A DNA stretch of 64,000 bases from contig NZ_JAHCDI010000004.1 of the NCBI RefSeq assembly GCF_019697375.1, positions 855,324 to 919,323 of the forward strand, given 5' to 3'. Made by a program: the position numbers and the translations under genes. Below are positions 56,126 to 64,000 of this stretch, piece after piece. Position 1 is the first letter of the stretch, and each line of letters opens with the position of its first letter. The DNA comes from Micromonospora tarapacensis (lineage in GTDB: Bacteria; Actinomycetota; Actinomycetes; Mycobacteriales; Micromonosporaceae). The notes under the pieces were generated by a model. The model worked only from the letters and a program-made list of their open reading frames with translations, searched no databases and was not told the origin of the DNA.

Positions 56126-58865
56126 ATGGAACTGTTCGGACGGCGCCCCGAGACCGCCGCGCTGGACCGGCTGCTGGATCGGGCTGCGGATCGCGCGGGT
56201 TCCGGGCTCGTGCTGTGGGGTGAGCCGGGCATCGGCAAGACCGCTCTGCTTGAGTACGCCGTCGGGGCGGCGTCCGAGGCGGCGGTGTTGCGGTGTCGGG
56301 GCACCCGGATGGAGGCAGGGCTGGCGTTCGCGGCGCTGCACGAGCTGCTGTGGCCGGTGTTGGATCGGCTGGAGACGCTCGCCGCCCCGCAGGCTGCGGC
56401 GTTGCGGGGTGCGTTGGGCATGAGTCGGGACCCAGCCAACCGCTTCCTCATCGGCGCAGCCGTGCTGTCGCTGCTCTCCGGTCTTGCGCGGGAGCGACCG
56501 GTGCTGGTCGTGGTGGACGACGCTCAGTGGGTCGATGAGGCGAGCGCGCATTGCCTGGGGTTCGTCGCCCGTCGAGTGGCGACGGAGCCGGTCGCGGTGC
56601 TGCTGACCGGACACGAGCATCCTGCCTCGGGGCCGTGGGAGGGGTTGCCGACGTTGGAGGTCGGAGGTCTGGCCGACGAGGACGCGCGCCAGCTCGTGAC
56701 CGCCATCGTGCCGGGGGTCGACGCGGCGCTGGTCGATCGGACGGTGCGGGCGGCGGGGGGCAACCCGTTGGCGCTGCACGAGTTGCCCGCCCTCGATCCC
56801 CAGACCGACGGCGAGGCGACGGTCCCGCCGTCCGGGAACCGGGTGGGGCCACGGTTGCGGCGGGCATTCTGCGCACGGGTCGAGGCCCTGAAACCGTCGA
56901 CCCGGGCGTTACTGCTGCTGGCCGCCGCCGAGGGCCGGGGCGACCGGCACGTCGTGCACCGTGCGGGGGCCGGCTGGGGCGTCGACACGTCCACCTGGGA
57001 CGAGGCACTGCGCTCGGGTCTGCTTCGTGCCTCGGGTGCCCGCCTGGAGTTCCGGCACCCACTGATCCCGGCAGCCGTCTACGACGGTTCCCCCTTCGCG
57101 GAACGGCAAGCCGTGCATCGGGCGCTGGCTACGGCCCTGCCGCGGGACGCCACCACGGAGCGGGCTTGGCACCTGGCGGCCGCCGCCGACGGGCCGGACG
57201 AGGACGTCGCCACACTGCTGCAACACGCCGCCGAGGAGTGTCTGCGACGCAGTGCGGGTTCGATGGCGGCTCGCACGCTGTGTCGGGCCGCCGAGCTGTC
57301 GCCGAAGCCGGCGGACGCCGCACGCCGGCTGGCCGCGGCCGCCCGCGCTGCATGGCACGCCGGCCAGGCCAACACGGCGCGGCAGGTGCTCGAAGACGCT
57401 GAACGCCTGGGCGGTGTGCATCCCATCGTCCGGCTGAGCGGCGGGCTGCGCGGGATCCTCGAGTTCGCGTACGGCATGCCCGAGCGTGCCCACCATTACC
57501 TGGCATGCGACATGGCCGTGGTTCCCGAGACCCGACGCGCGGTGGAGCTGGGCACGGTCGCGGTCCGCGCCGCCTGGTCGGCTGGTCGCGCCGACCTCCA
57601 ACAGGATGCGCTACAACGGCTGCGTGCCGTGGACACCGCCGGTGACTCCGCGGTATCGGGGCTGATGCCCGTGCTGCGAAACTGGTGGTCCTGCTACGAC
57701 CTGACCGGCGAGTTCCCCCCGCCGACCCCGGACCTGACCAGCGACGCCGTCGGTCGGCTCGGTACGGTCGCGTGGGAGTTACTCCCGCCCGTACCGTTGG
57801 CTCAGGCCTGGGGCGTTGACGCTCGACTGCTCGACGTGCTGCGCGTGCAGGCCGCACAGCTGCGGCGTCGACACGAGCTCAGCGCGTTGGCCCTGGTGCT
57901 GGCCCAGATCGCGATCCTCGACACCGCTGCGGGCCGGTGGGGCGCCGCCGAGGTGGCGGCGGCCGAGGCCTGCGGCTGGCCGAGGAGGTCGGGGCGGATC
58001 ACCTCGCCACGCAGAGCCGCAGCTGCCTCGGCACACTGGCTGCCGCCCGCGGCGAGTACCGCGCCGTCGACGAGCACACCAGCCGGACCCTGCGGGTCTC
58101 GGTTCCGCGTGGGGTGCGAGCGCTCAGCGCATCGGCGTACTGGATTCGTGGACGTGCGGCACTCTTCGACGGTCGTCCTCAGGAGGCGCTGAGCGACCTG
58201 CTGTGCCTCGTCGAGCCCGGCCACGAGGCATCCCACGCCACCTTCGCGCTGCTTGCCGCCGTCGACACCGTCGAAGCGGCGGTGCAGGTCGGCAGCAGCG
58301 ACGTCGCCGAGGTTCAGGTCGCCATGGTGCAGGAGTGGGCGCAGCGTACGGGTGCGACCTGGGCCCGCACGGCCGGCCACCGTCTCCGGGCCCTCGTCGA
58401 GGGTGGATCGACGGCCGAGGCCTCGTTCCGAGCCGCCCTGGACGTCGCGGGGGCGGGGTCGCATCCGTTCGAGTACGCCCGCACCCGGCTGCTGTACGGG
58501 GAGTGGCTGCGGCGGGCACGCCGCCGGGCCGACGCCGGTACACAGCTCGCCGCAGCCGCCGAGACCTTCGAACGGCTGGGCGCGGACCCACTGCGGATGC
58601 GGGCGCTGCGCGAGCATGCTCTGGCCGGCCGGCGGGCCGCCCCCGCCTGGCCGATCCTCCGACCGCAGCCGGGCTGACCGCCCAGGAGCTCCGGGTCGCG
58701 CAGTTGGCCGCGGACCGGTTGACCAACCGGGAGATCGCGGCGCAGCTGTTGATCAGCCCACGCACGGTCGGACACCACCTGGCCAGCGTCTACCCCAAGC
58801 TGGGCATCACCTCCCGTACCGAGCTGGCCAGGATCGACTTCGATGGAGACCTGCGGCTCAGCTAG
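56126..58865 (+). CDS. LAL-type (large ATP-binding) LuxR-family regulator, two frameshifts
   Basis: Three frames together give a protein of about 913 residues. The first has the Walker A GEPGIGKTALLE and Walker B VLVVVDDAQWVDEAS. The second (from about 57970) continues the helical repeats with LRLAEEVGADHL. The third (from about 58647) ends with the LuxR helix-turn-helix LTAQELRVAQLAADRLTNRE and SPRTVGHH. Each break is cured by one extra C, at about 57969-57970 and 58646-58647, so sequence error is more likely than decay. The ATG at 56126 follows a G-rich ribosome site. LAL proteins activate metabolic or antibiotic genes in response to unknown ligands. Confidence 0.85.
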
Positions 58866-58883
58866 TGCGGTGGCCAGAAACGT

Positions 58884-59813
58884 TTACCGGGCCCAGCGAA
58901 ACGGGTTGTCCTCCAGCGCGGAGCGGTCCCAGTTCCCCCGGTCCGCGGCGGCCTCGTAGGTGGTGCGGAGGAACTCGGCGACCGCGCGGTCCGGGTCCGG
59001 TGCGGCGCGGGCGGCCTCGTACGGCAGCAGGAACTGCTGGAACTCGGTACTGAAATACGCGCCTTCGGGGCTGACCTGCTGCTCGGCGAACCCGTCGGGT
59101 TCGGGATAGGCGTACGAGTAGAAGGCACCTTCCTCGCCGCCGCCAGGCCAGAACCCGCAGCTGGAAAGTTCCCGGGAGTAGCCCTCGACCATGACCCAGT
59201 CCCCGCAGTTGGGCACACCCCCGGGGTGCGGTGGGGCCGACCGGCCGGAGAAGCGGGTGCAGGCGAGGTCCATCCCGCCCCAGAAGAAGTGCACCGGGCT
59301 GACCTTGCCCACAAAGTGCGACCGGAACTCGCCGATCACCCGGTTCGCCTGCAACAGCTGTCGCCAGAACAGTGCGGCCGCCTCACCCTCGTACGAGGCG
59401 TGGTGGTGGTCCTCGGCGAACGGGATCGCCGGGTCGACCTCGTTGGGCCGCGGCCGGATCGGTGCCTCGATCCCAAGCTCGTCGAGCATGGCCATCACCC
59501 GCGAGTAGAACTCGGCGACCGGCATCGGCCGGAGCGGGAGGCTCCGCACGCCGCCGCTGCTGCTGCGAACGTCGAGCCGATGGCCGATGAAGTCGAACTC
59601 GATCTCGAAGGCTCCCGTGCCGTACGGGATGGCGGACGTGGTCAACCCGCGCGGGCTCACGTACAGGGTCACCTGCCACCAGTGGTTGAGCAGCGGAGCG
59701 TGCGCCATCCGGATCTTGCCCACGATCTGGGTCCACATGTGCAGGGTGTCGCGGGTCGCGGTCCAGTCCGAGACCCGCAGGCTCGGCCAGCTCATCGTTG
59801 CCGGACTTGTCAT
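58884..59813 (-). CDS. DUF5996 family protein
   Basis: A protein of 309 residues: WTQIVGKIRMAHAPLLNHWW at the start, LPLRPMPVAEFY in the first third, AEDHHHASYEGEAAALFWR in the middle and SPVHFFWGGMDLACTRFSG after it. This pattern is that of the DUF5996 family, conserved in actinomycetes and without a known role. Converges with the LAL gene (18-bp gap). A 50-bp repeat lies 125-174 bp upstream. Confidence 0.85.
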   Translation of the reverse strand: MTSPATMSWPSLRVSDWTATRDTLHMWTQIVGKIRMAHAPLLNHWWQVTLYVSPRGLTTSAIPYGTGAFEIEFDFIGHRLDVRSSSGGVRSLPLRPMPVAEFYSRVMAMLDELGIEAPIRPRPNEVDPAIPFAEDHHHASYEGEAAALFWRQLLQANRVIGEFRSHFVGKVSPVHFFWGGMDLACTRFSGRSAPPHPGGVPNCGDWVMVEGYSRELSSCGFWPGGGEEGAFYSYAYPEPDGFAEQQVSPEGAYFSTEFQQFLLPYEAARAAPDPDRAVAEFLRTTYEAAADRGNWDRSALEDNPFRWAR

Positions 59814-59937
59814 CGCTACTCACATCCTTGGCGCTGTCACGAGAGGGTGACGGTCGTCGTGGCCGGGTCCTCGGTGTGGCCGGCCGCGCCCGTCGAGCAC
59901 ACCCCGAGCGCCGGCGTGCCCGGTGGGTTCCACCTAA

Positions 59938-59987
59938 CGAGTGTCGGACGCTGCGGCCTGCGCCGGATCGGCCGGTCAATCGGTCGG
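59938..59987. repeat. 50-bp direct repeat, copy 1
   Basis: Starts CGAGTGTCGGACGCTGCGG. It is identical to the copy at 61092-61141 except for one base (T at 59952, A at 61106). Similarity weakens but continues for about 45 bp upstream of each copy (CCGGTGGGT). The two copies bracket the flavodoxin gene and a hydrolase remnant. Confidence 0.9.
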
Positions 59988-59999
59988 GTTCCGGCGATG

Positions 60000-60120
60000 C
60001 TACGTGGCCGGGAATCCCTTCAGGGTGGCGTTGACCTCATCCGCGTGGGTCCAGAGCAGGCCGTGGGGCGCGCCGTCGATCTCGACCCGGACCCCGACTC
60101 GTCGTCCGCAGTGATGGTCG
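60000..60120 (-). pseudogene. C-terminal scrap of an alpha/beta hydrolase
   Basis: The minus frame ending at 60000 reads DGAPHGLLWTHADEVNATL, the catalytic-His end of chloroperoxidase-type alpha/beta hydrolases. Upstream of about 60120 the similarity is lost. The rest of the gene is absent. Confidence 0.6.
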
Positions 60121-60229
60121 CGTCCTGTCGTTGATCCGGCCACGCTCAACCAGGGTCGATACAGGCGGTGCAGGTTGACGATCAAGCTAGCGCGGCAGGT
60201 CGAGCAGAACGACCGCGCCGGCCGTCGCG

Positions 60230-60955
60230 TCAGCGGTACTCGGGGTTGGCGGCGTCCGGATGAACTCCTGCGTCCCAGGCAGTGCGCTGGTTGCCGTAGG
60301 CCGGAAACCCGCCGGCACGACGGATCATCGACGCGAGGTGGAGCAGGTTGTAGGTCATGAACGCGGTATTGCGGTTGGTGAAGTCGTTCTCCGGCCCGCC
60401 GGAACCCTCATCGAGGTAGGACGGGCCGGGGCCGACCTCACCGAGCCAACCCGCATCGGCCTGCGGCGGGACAGTAAAGCCGATGTGCTGCAAGCTGTAC
60501 AGGATGCTCATCGCACAGTGCTTCAGGCCGTCCTCGTTGCCGGTGAGCAGGCAGCCACCGACCCGCCCATAGTAGGCGTACTGGCCCTGCTCGTTGAGTA
60601 CACCGGAGTAGCCGTAGAGCCGCTCGATCACCCGACGGGTCACCGAACTGTTGTCGCCGAGCCAGATCGGTCCGGCGATGACCAGGATGTCGGCTGCCAG
60701 CACCCGGGGCAGCAGCGCGGGCCATTCGTCGGTGTCCCACCCGTACTCGGTCATATCGGGTCGGACGCCGGTGGCGATATCGTGGTCGACGGCGCGAATC
60801 TGGTCCACGCTGACCCCGTTCGCCTCCATGATCGCCACACTGCGGTCGATCACCCCCTGGGTGTGGCTACGGCCGGGGGAACGGTTGAGGGTGCAGTTGA
60901 TGTACATCGCGCGCAGCCCGGTGAAGTCGGGCTTCTCGATCACCGTCGCGGTCAT
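60230..60955 (-). CDS. Flavodoxin-like / NADPH-dependent FMN reductase family protein
   Basis: A protein of 241 residues: YINCTLNRSPGRSHTQG is the FMN phosphate loop, AADILVIAGPIWLGDNSS the second flavin loop, and GGCLLTGNEDG the third. The family reduces quinones, azo or nitro compounds or binds FMN for electron transfer. The gene lies between two copies of a 50-bp repeat. Confidence 0.9.
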   Translation of the reverse strand: MTATVIEKPDFTGLRAMYINCTLNRSPGRSHTQGVIDRSVAIMEANGVSVDQIRAVDHDIATGVRPDMTEYGWDTDEWPALLPRVLAADILVIAGPIWLGDNSSVTRRVIERLYGYSGVLNEQGQYAYYGRVGGCLLTGNEDGLKHCAMSILYSLQHIGFTVPPQADAGWLGEVGPGPSYLDEGSGGPENDFTNRNTAFMTYNLLHLASMIRRAGGFPAYGNQRTAWDAGVHPDAANPEYR

Positions 60956-61049
60956 GGGGTCCTTCCTGCCATCGGTCGTGCCGTCGGCCCGTCGGGCGGC
61001 TCAAAGGTCCTCACATCTCGACGTCAATCGGTCCAGACGAAGGATCCGG

Positions 61050-61906
61050 CTACCTCCCGAGCGCAGCGGCGCATCCGGTGGGTCCGTGTAGCGAGTGTCG
61101 GACGCAGCGGCCTGCGCCGGATCGGCCGGTCAATCGGTCGGTCGTGCTCGGGGTAGCGCGACCGATGCCCGCCGGCACTCGCGCCGCCGGCGATCGCACC
61201 GAATCACAGGCCGGCTGCCGGACAGTGCCGAGACGGTCCAGGGAGACTTCGAACATCCCGACACCTGGCCTGCGTCGCTGGACGGCGCGCAGCCGGTGTA
61301 CCTGTTCGAGTCGGTCAAGCCACGCGAGTTCGGTGGTGCCGCCCCGCACCACGGCCGCGGCCAGCGTGGTGGTCGCCGGGTGGATCCCGGACCGGCTCGC
61401 CGCGGCGGCGACCCGGACCGACTGGGACAGGTGCGCACGCAGGTGCTTGGCGAACAGCCGGTGGAAGGTTTCCCCGGTGGCCGACCGCAGCGTGGCCGGC
61501 TCGCCTTCGGTGACCATTCCCGGCATGTCGTGGCCTTCGTGGGGTTGGTTGCCGGCGCGCCGGCAACGGCCAGCAGCCGGCGGGACCGGGCCAGGTCGGC
61601 GCGGTGGGTGGCCTCGACCCGGGCGGCCAGTCGCCGCCAGGCCGGGTCGGTGGTCCGGGTCGGCACCAGGTCGAGTACCGGCGGCAGCCGTTGCGCCATC
61701 GCCACCGTCAACTGGAGCCAGGCGATGTCGGTGGCACTGAACGGTCCGGAGGAACCCTGGGGCGGTACCGCCTCGCTCGTCGGCGCGACCGGCGACGGTG
61801 CGGATGCCGGCGACGGGCCGGCGACCTGCGGTGACCCAGCGGAGCAGCCGGCGGCGAGCAACACCGCGATGAGCAGAGTGGACGGTGCGGCGACGGATGC
61901 CCGCAT
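61050..61906 (-). CDS. DUF305-like secreted lipoprotein (frameshifted, unclear C-terminus)
   Basis: The N-terminus has a lipoprotein signal peptide, LLIAVLLAAGCSAGS, with lipobox Cys21. The body (FSATDIAWLQLTVAMAQR) resembles the DUF305 family. At the run of four G/C at 61541-61544 the frame changes; one added base continues with HEGHDMPGM, the His/Met-rich motif of the family, and RLFAKHLRAHLSQSVRV. The end after about WLDRLEQVHR is unlike the family and runs into the 50-bp repeat, so the true stop may be lost. The His/Met motif suggests a role in metal binding at the cell surface. Confidence 0.65.
61092..61141. repeat. 50-bp direct repeat, copy 2
   Basis: Starts CGAGTGTCGGACGCAGCGG; one mismatch to copy 1 at 59938-59987. 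It lies 137-186 bp upstream of the flavodoxin-like gene and inside the apparent tail of the DUF305-like frame. Confidence 0.9.
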
Positions 61907-61925
61907 CTGGCCTCCTGCCCGTCCA

Positions 61926-61961
61926 CCGACGGCGGGCCCGCGTGATCGGGCCCGCCGTCGG
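61926..61961. terminator. Perfect hairpin
   Basis: A 15-bp perfect inverted repeat (CCGACGGCGGGCCCG at 61926-61940, complement at 61947-61961) with a 6-base loop, between the DUF1996 remnant and the start of the lipoprotein gene. Probably a terminator for the minus-strand gene that ended at 61979. No T tract. Confidence 0.7.
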
Positions 61962-61978
61962 ATGCGGACGTGTCCGGC

Positions 61979-62262
61979 TCAGATCGGCCGTCCGTCGTGC
62001 CCGCACTTGATGACCGGGCGGATGCAGTCGCGGATCCGCCGCGACAGCTCCTCGACCGGCCAGGCGTTGAAGAAGTCGCCGTGCATCGTGTAGCCCGCGA
62101 CGGGTCACCGTTGACCGGGTACCGCAGCACCTGTCGCAGCTTCGGCACGTGGACCGGGTGGGTGGCCGGGTAGGCCTGGTTCATCGGGTAGGCCAGGAGC
62201 GACGCGACCTTCACGGTGGCTCCCCGGCTGTCAGGCGGCGCCGGCAACCAGCCCGCGTACCC
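61979..62262 (-). pseudogene. C-terminal remnant of a DUF1996 protein
   Basis: ATHPVHVPKLRQVLRYPVNG and, after a shift at the C/G run 62094-62096, MHGDFFNAWPVEELSRRIRDC form the end of a DUF1996 domain, a secreted-protein family. One added base joins the two parts. An in-frame amber codon lies upstream at about 62262, and the N-terminal two thirds are absent, so the gene is truncated regardless of the shift. Confidence 0.65.
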
Positions 62263-62426
62263 GAGCTTCTACCTTGGCTCGGCCATCAACTGGTCGCAGG
62301 TGCCGTTGCCCAGGACGTTGGGCGTCGGGCAGCGTCGCCACGCCCGGCGACCAGCTCGACAGGCGGATCCGTGCGGATGAGGTGTGCGGCGTCGTCCGGT
62401 GGCGGATCGGCTGCGACAATTCGGGG

Positions 62427-63560
62427 ATGGGTGACAGCGGTCAGGGCGTCGATCGTGCCGTTGCCGGCGCGGATTTCGTGGAGTGGAACTTCTCGATCAT
62501 GGCTGGTGGTTCGCCGTGGCGCATCGAGCAGGGGATGACGCAGTTGCTCGCCCATCAGGGCGCGGAGGGCTTCGGGCCGTCGCTGGCCGTCGCGGCGCGG
62601 GAGGATGCCCTGGTCATCCACGAGTTGGGTCGGCGGGAGACGCCGACGGCGGTGGCGGCGCTGCGGGCGTTCCAGGCGATGAGCCCGGTCGACACGCAGC
62701 GTGAGCTGGCCCGGTTGCACGCTGAGCGGCTCGTCCGGCAGGGAGTTCCGGATCCGTCCTGGGCGTCGAGGATCGGCCGGGTACGGATGGAGGGCTGCTG
62801 GTGGGCGCACGACCTGTTCGACGAGACCGCGTTCGTGTTGTGTGCGTTCTCCTACGGCGGGGCGGATGAACACGGCATCCTGGCGTTGATCGACCTGGCG
62901 ATCGGCGGTGGGCTGTTTCGGGAGCTGACGCTCGGCACGGATGTGGAGGTGTTGCGGGACGTCCTGCGCCGCGCGGACGGGCTTGATGGTCTGGTCACCG
63001 AGCCGCTCGACCCGGCGTACGCCCGGCGGCTGTTCGTGGACGCGGTCGCCACCTCGGACGAGGTGCTCGAGGATCGGGAGTACCAGCCGAAGCCGGTGCC
63101 AGTGGCGTACCGGAAAATGCGGGCGCTGACCCTGGCGCGCGCCCGGGCATTGAGCGCCGTCGCCGCGCCGCCTGAGCCGCTGCCCGACAGCGTGGAGGTC
63201 GAGCTCATGAAGCGGGCGTTCCTCGCGTCCGCCGCCGCCTCCAAGCTGCCCGCTGGCGATATGACGAGCCGGGCTGTCGATCTGCTCGTCGCGCAGTTCA
63301 CCGACCGGGCCGCCTGTCATCCACTGCGTCTCGGCCCGCGTCAGGTCGCGGCTGCCGTGGGCCTGCCGGACCTGGCCCCGGACGCCGTCGACGATGCGGA
63401 CGTGAGCAGGATCCTGCCGGATGTCGCCCGCGCGTGGGTCTGCTGGACCGCGGCCGAGCGCTCGCTGTCCCGCGACGCCACCGAACGCCTCGAACAAGCC
63501 GCGGAGCAAGCGTGTGCACGACTGCGTCCCGCCGGCACGGACGGCCATCAGACCACCTGA
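62427..63560 (+). CDS. Hypothetical protein with actinomycete codon bias
   Basis: A protein of 377 residues with strong actinomycete codon bias: WRIEQGMTQLLAHQ, EGCWWAHDLFDETAFVLCAF, DEHGILALIDLAIGG, then EREYQPKPVP-like and helical C-terminal segments. No signal peptide or membrane segment. I do not recognise its family; the composition suggests a soluble, mostly helical cytosolic protein. The ATG at 62427 follows CGGGG; an open extension upstream lacks convincing coding character. Confidence 0.75.
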   Translation: MGDSGQGVDRAVAGADFVEWNFSIMAGGSPWRIEQGMTQLLAHQGAEGFGPSLAVAAREDALVIHELGRRETPTAVAALRAFQAMSPVDTQRELARLHAERLVRQGVPDPSWASRIGRVRMEGCWWAHDLFDETAFVLCAFSYGGADEHGILALIDLAIGGGLFRELTLGTDVEVLRDVLRRADGLDGLVTEPLDPAYARRLFVDAVATSDEVLEDREYQPKPVPVAYRKMRALTLARARALSAVAAPPEPLPDSVEVELMKRAFLASAAASKLPAGDMTSRAVDLLVAQFTDRAACHPLRLGPRQVAAAVGLPDLAPDAVDDADVSRILPDVARAWVCWTAAERSLSRDATERLEQAAEQACARLRPAGTDGHQTT

Positions 63561-63654
63561 CGGGTTCCGGCCGACCCTGGTCACCGACACACGGCGCAAC
63601 GCGCGGTCGGCGGCATGAAGCGAAACCGCACCCGTCCGCAGGTCGGGTGACCAG

Positions 63655-64000
63655 TTACGGTATTCGGGGAGGTTCGGCCGGGCGGCTGCTGGCGTTGTAC
63701 GAGTTCTTGGCGCCGACAACGGCCGCCTGGATGTGCTCGGGGTCGACGCCGTCTACGTTGAGCGGCGGGTGCACACGCCGGATGAGTTCGGCCTCGATGG
63801 TCGCCGGTTCCGGGTCCTCCGCCCAGGTCACGCGCAGGTGCGTGTGCATCCATGTGGTGAGCCGCGCCTCGTCCTCGGGGACCAGGACGACACGGTCGGT
63901 CCAGGTCGTCCGGTATCCCTCGGCCACAGCAAGCCCGGCCAGGGTACGGCGCAGAGTCGAGCTGCCCGAACGCCTCAGATGGTTGCGCAGGATCCGTCCC
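63655..64000 (-). CDS. GIY-YIG nuclease-like protein, 5' part outside window
   Basis: The frame is open to the right edge. The first visible residues GRILRNHLRRSGSSTLRRTL match the middle of actinomycete GIY-YIG proteins, and LTTWMHTHLRVTWAEDPEP with EAELIRRVHPPLNVDG matches their C-terminal half. The catalytic GIY-YIG segment itself would lie outside the window. A Met at 63927 is internal, not the start. Confidence 0.75.
   Translation of the reverse strand, partial: GRILRNHLRRSGSSTLRRTLAGLAVAEGYRTTWTDRVVLVPEDEARLTTWMHTHLRVTWAEDPEPATIEAELIRRVHPPLNVDGVDPEHIQAAVVGAKNSYNASSRPAEPPRIP

Overview
The window is very GC-rich DNA with G/C-ending codons, frequent GTG starts and GTGA/ATGA gene overlaps, typical of a filamentous actinomycete. 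A member of the Micromonosporaceae is possible but not proven. No rRNA, tRNA, CRISPR array or complete transposase was seen.

Positions 1 to about 49,400 are one large nonribosomal peptide synthetase (NRPS) gene cluster that also runs off the left edge. Its assembly line is strongly dissociated. It has a free carrier protein (1233-1598), a free adenylation (A) domain (15528-17024), a half-C-A-PCP protein (17783-20304), an A-PCP-TE protein (22427-25351), a C-(A remnant)-PCP-C protein (37135-40599), an atypical A-PCP protein (42643-44973), a C-PCP protein (46062-47843), and a condensation protein cut by the left edge. Two type II thioesterases, an MbtH protein and an MFS exporter complete the machinery. 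Building-block genes are recognisable for 4-hydroxyphenylglycine (HmaS, a fused HmO-HpgT, DAHP synthase, and a free A domain whose pocket reads like Hpg). A threonine kinase, a cysteine-synthase-like enzyme fused to ATP-grasp, and an argininosuccinate-lyase-like enzyme suggest 2,3-diaminobutyrate. A further A domain has a phenylalanine-like pocket and shares an operon with a P450 and an FkbM methyltransferase. An eight-gene minus-strand operon (11901 down to 2384) holds keto/hydroxy/amino-acid enzymes plus a sulfotransferase and may make a further unusual acid.

The cluster is arranged in about nine operons facing each other across short AT-richer gaps. Almost every such gap holds one or two copies of a palindrome, TRAC-N4-GTYA. 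This includes the promoter of an XRE/TPR regulator (47852-49180) that is co-transcribed with the C-PCP gene, so that regulator is the obvious candidate to bind the palindrome. Perfect hairpins separate the convergent gene pairs at 40.6 and 46.0 kb.

The right flank (49.4-64 kb) is ordinary or decaying chromosome: a winged-helix protein, an orphan pair of azole-RiPP (TOMM) E1-like proteins, remnants of SARP, hydrolase and MerR genes, a GNAT, a large LuxR-type (LAL) regulator, DUF5996, a flavodoxin-like protein, a DUF305-like lipoprotein, a DUF1996 remnant, an unknown conserved-looking protein and a GIY-YIG protein cut by the right edge. A near-perfect 50-bp repeat brackets the flavodoxin gene, with a diverged third copy before the LAL gene.

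Eight otherwise well-preserved frames are broken by what looks like loss of one base in a short C/G run. I read most of these as sequence errors rather than true pseudogenes.
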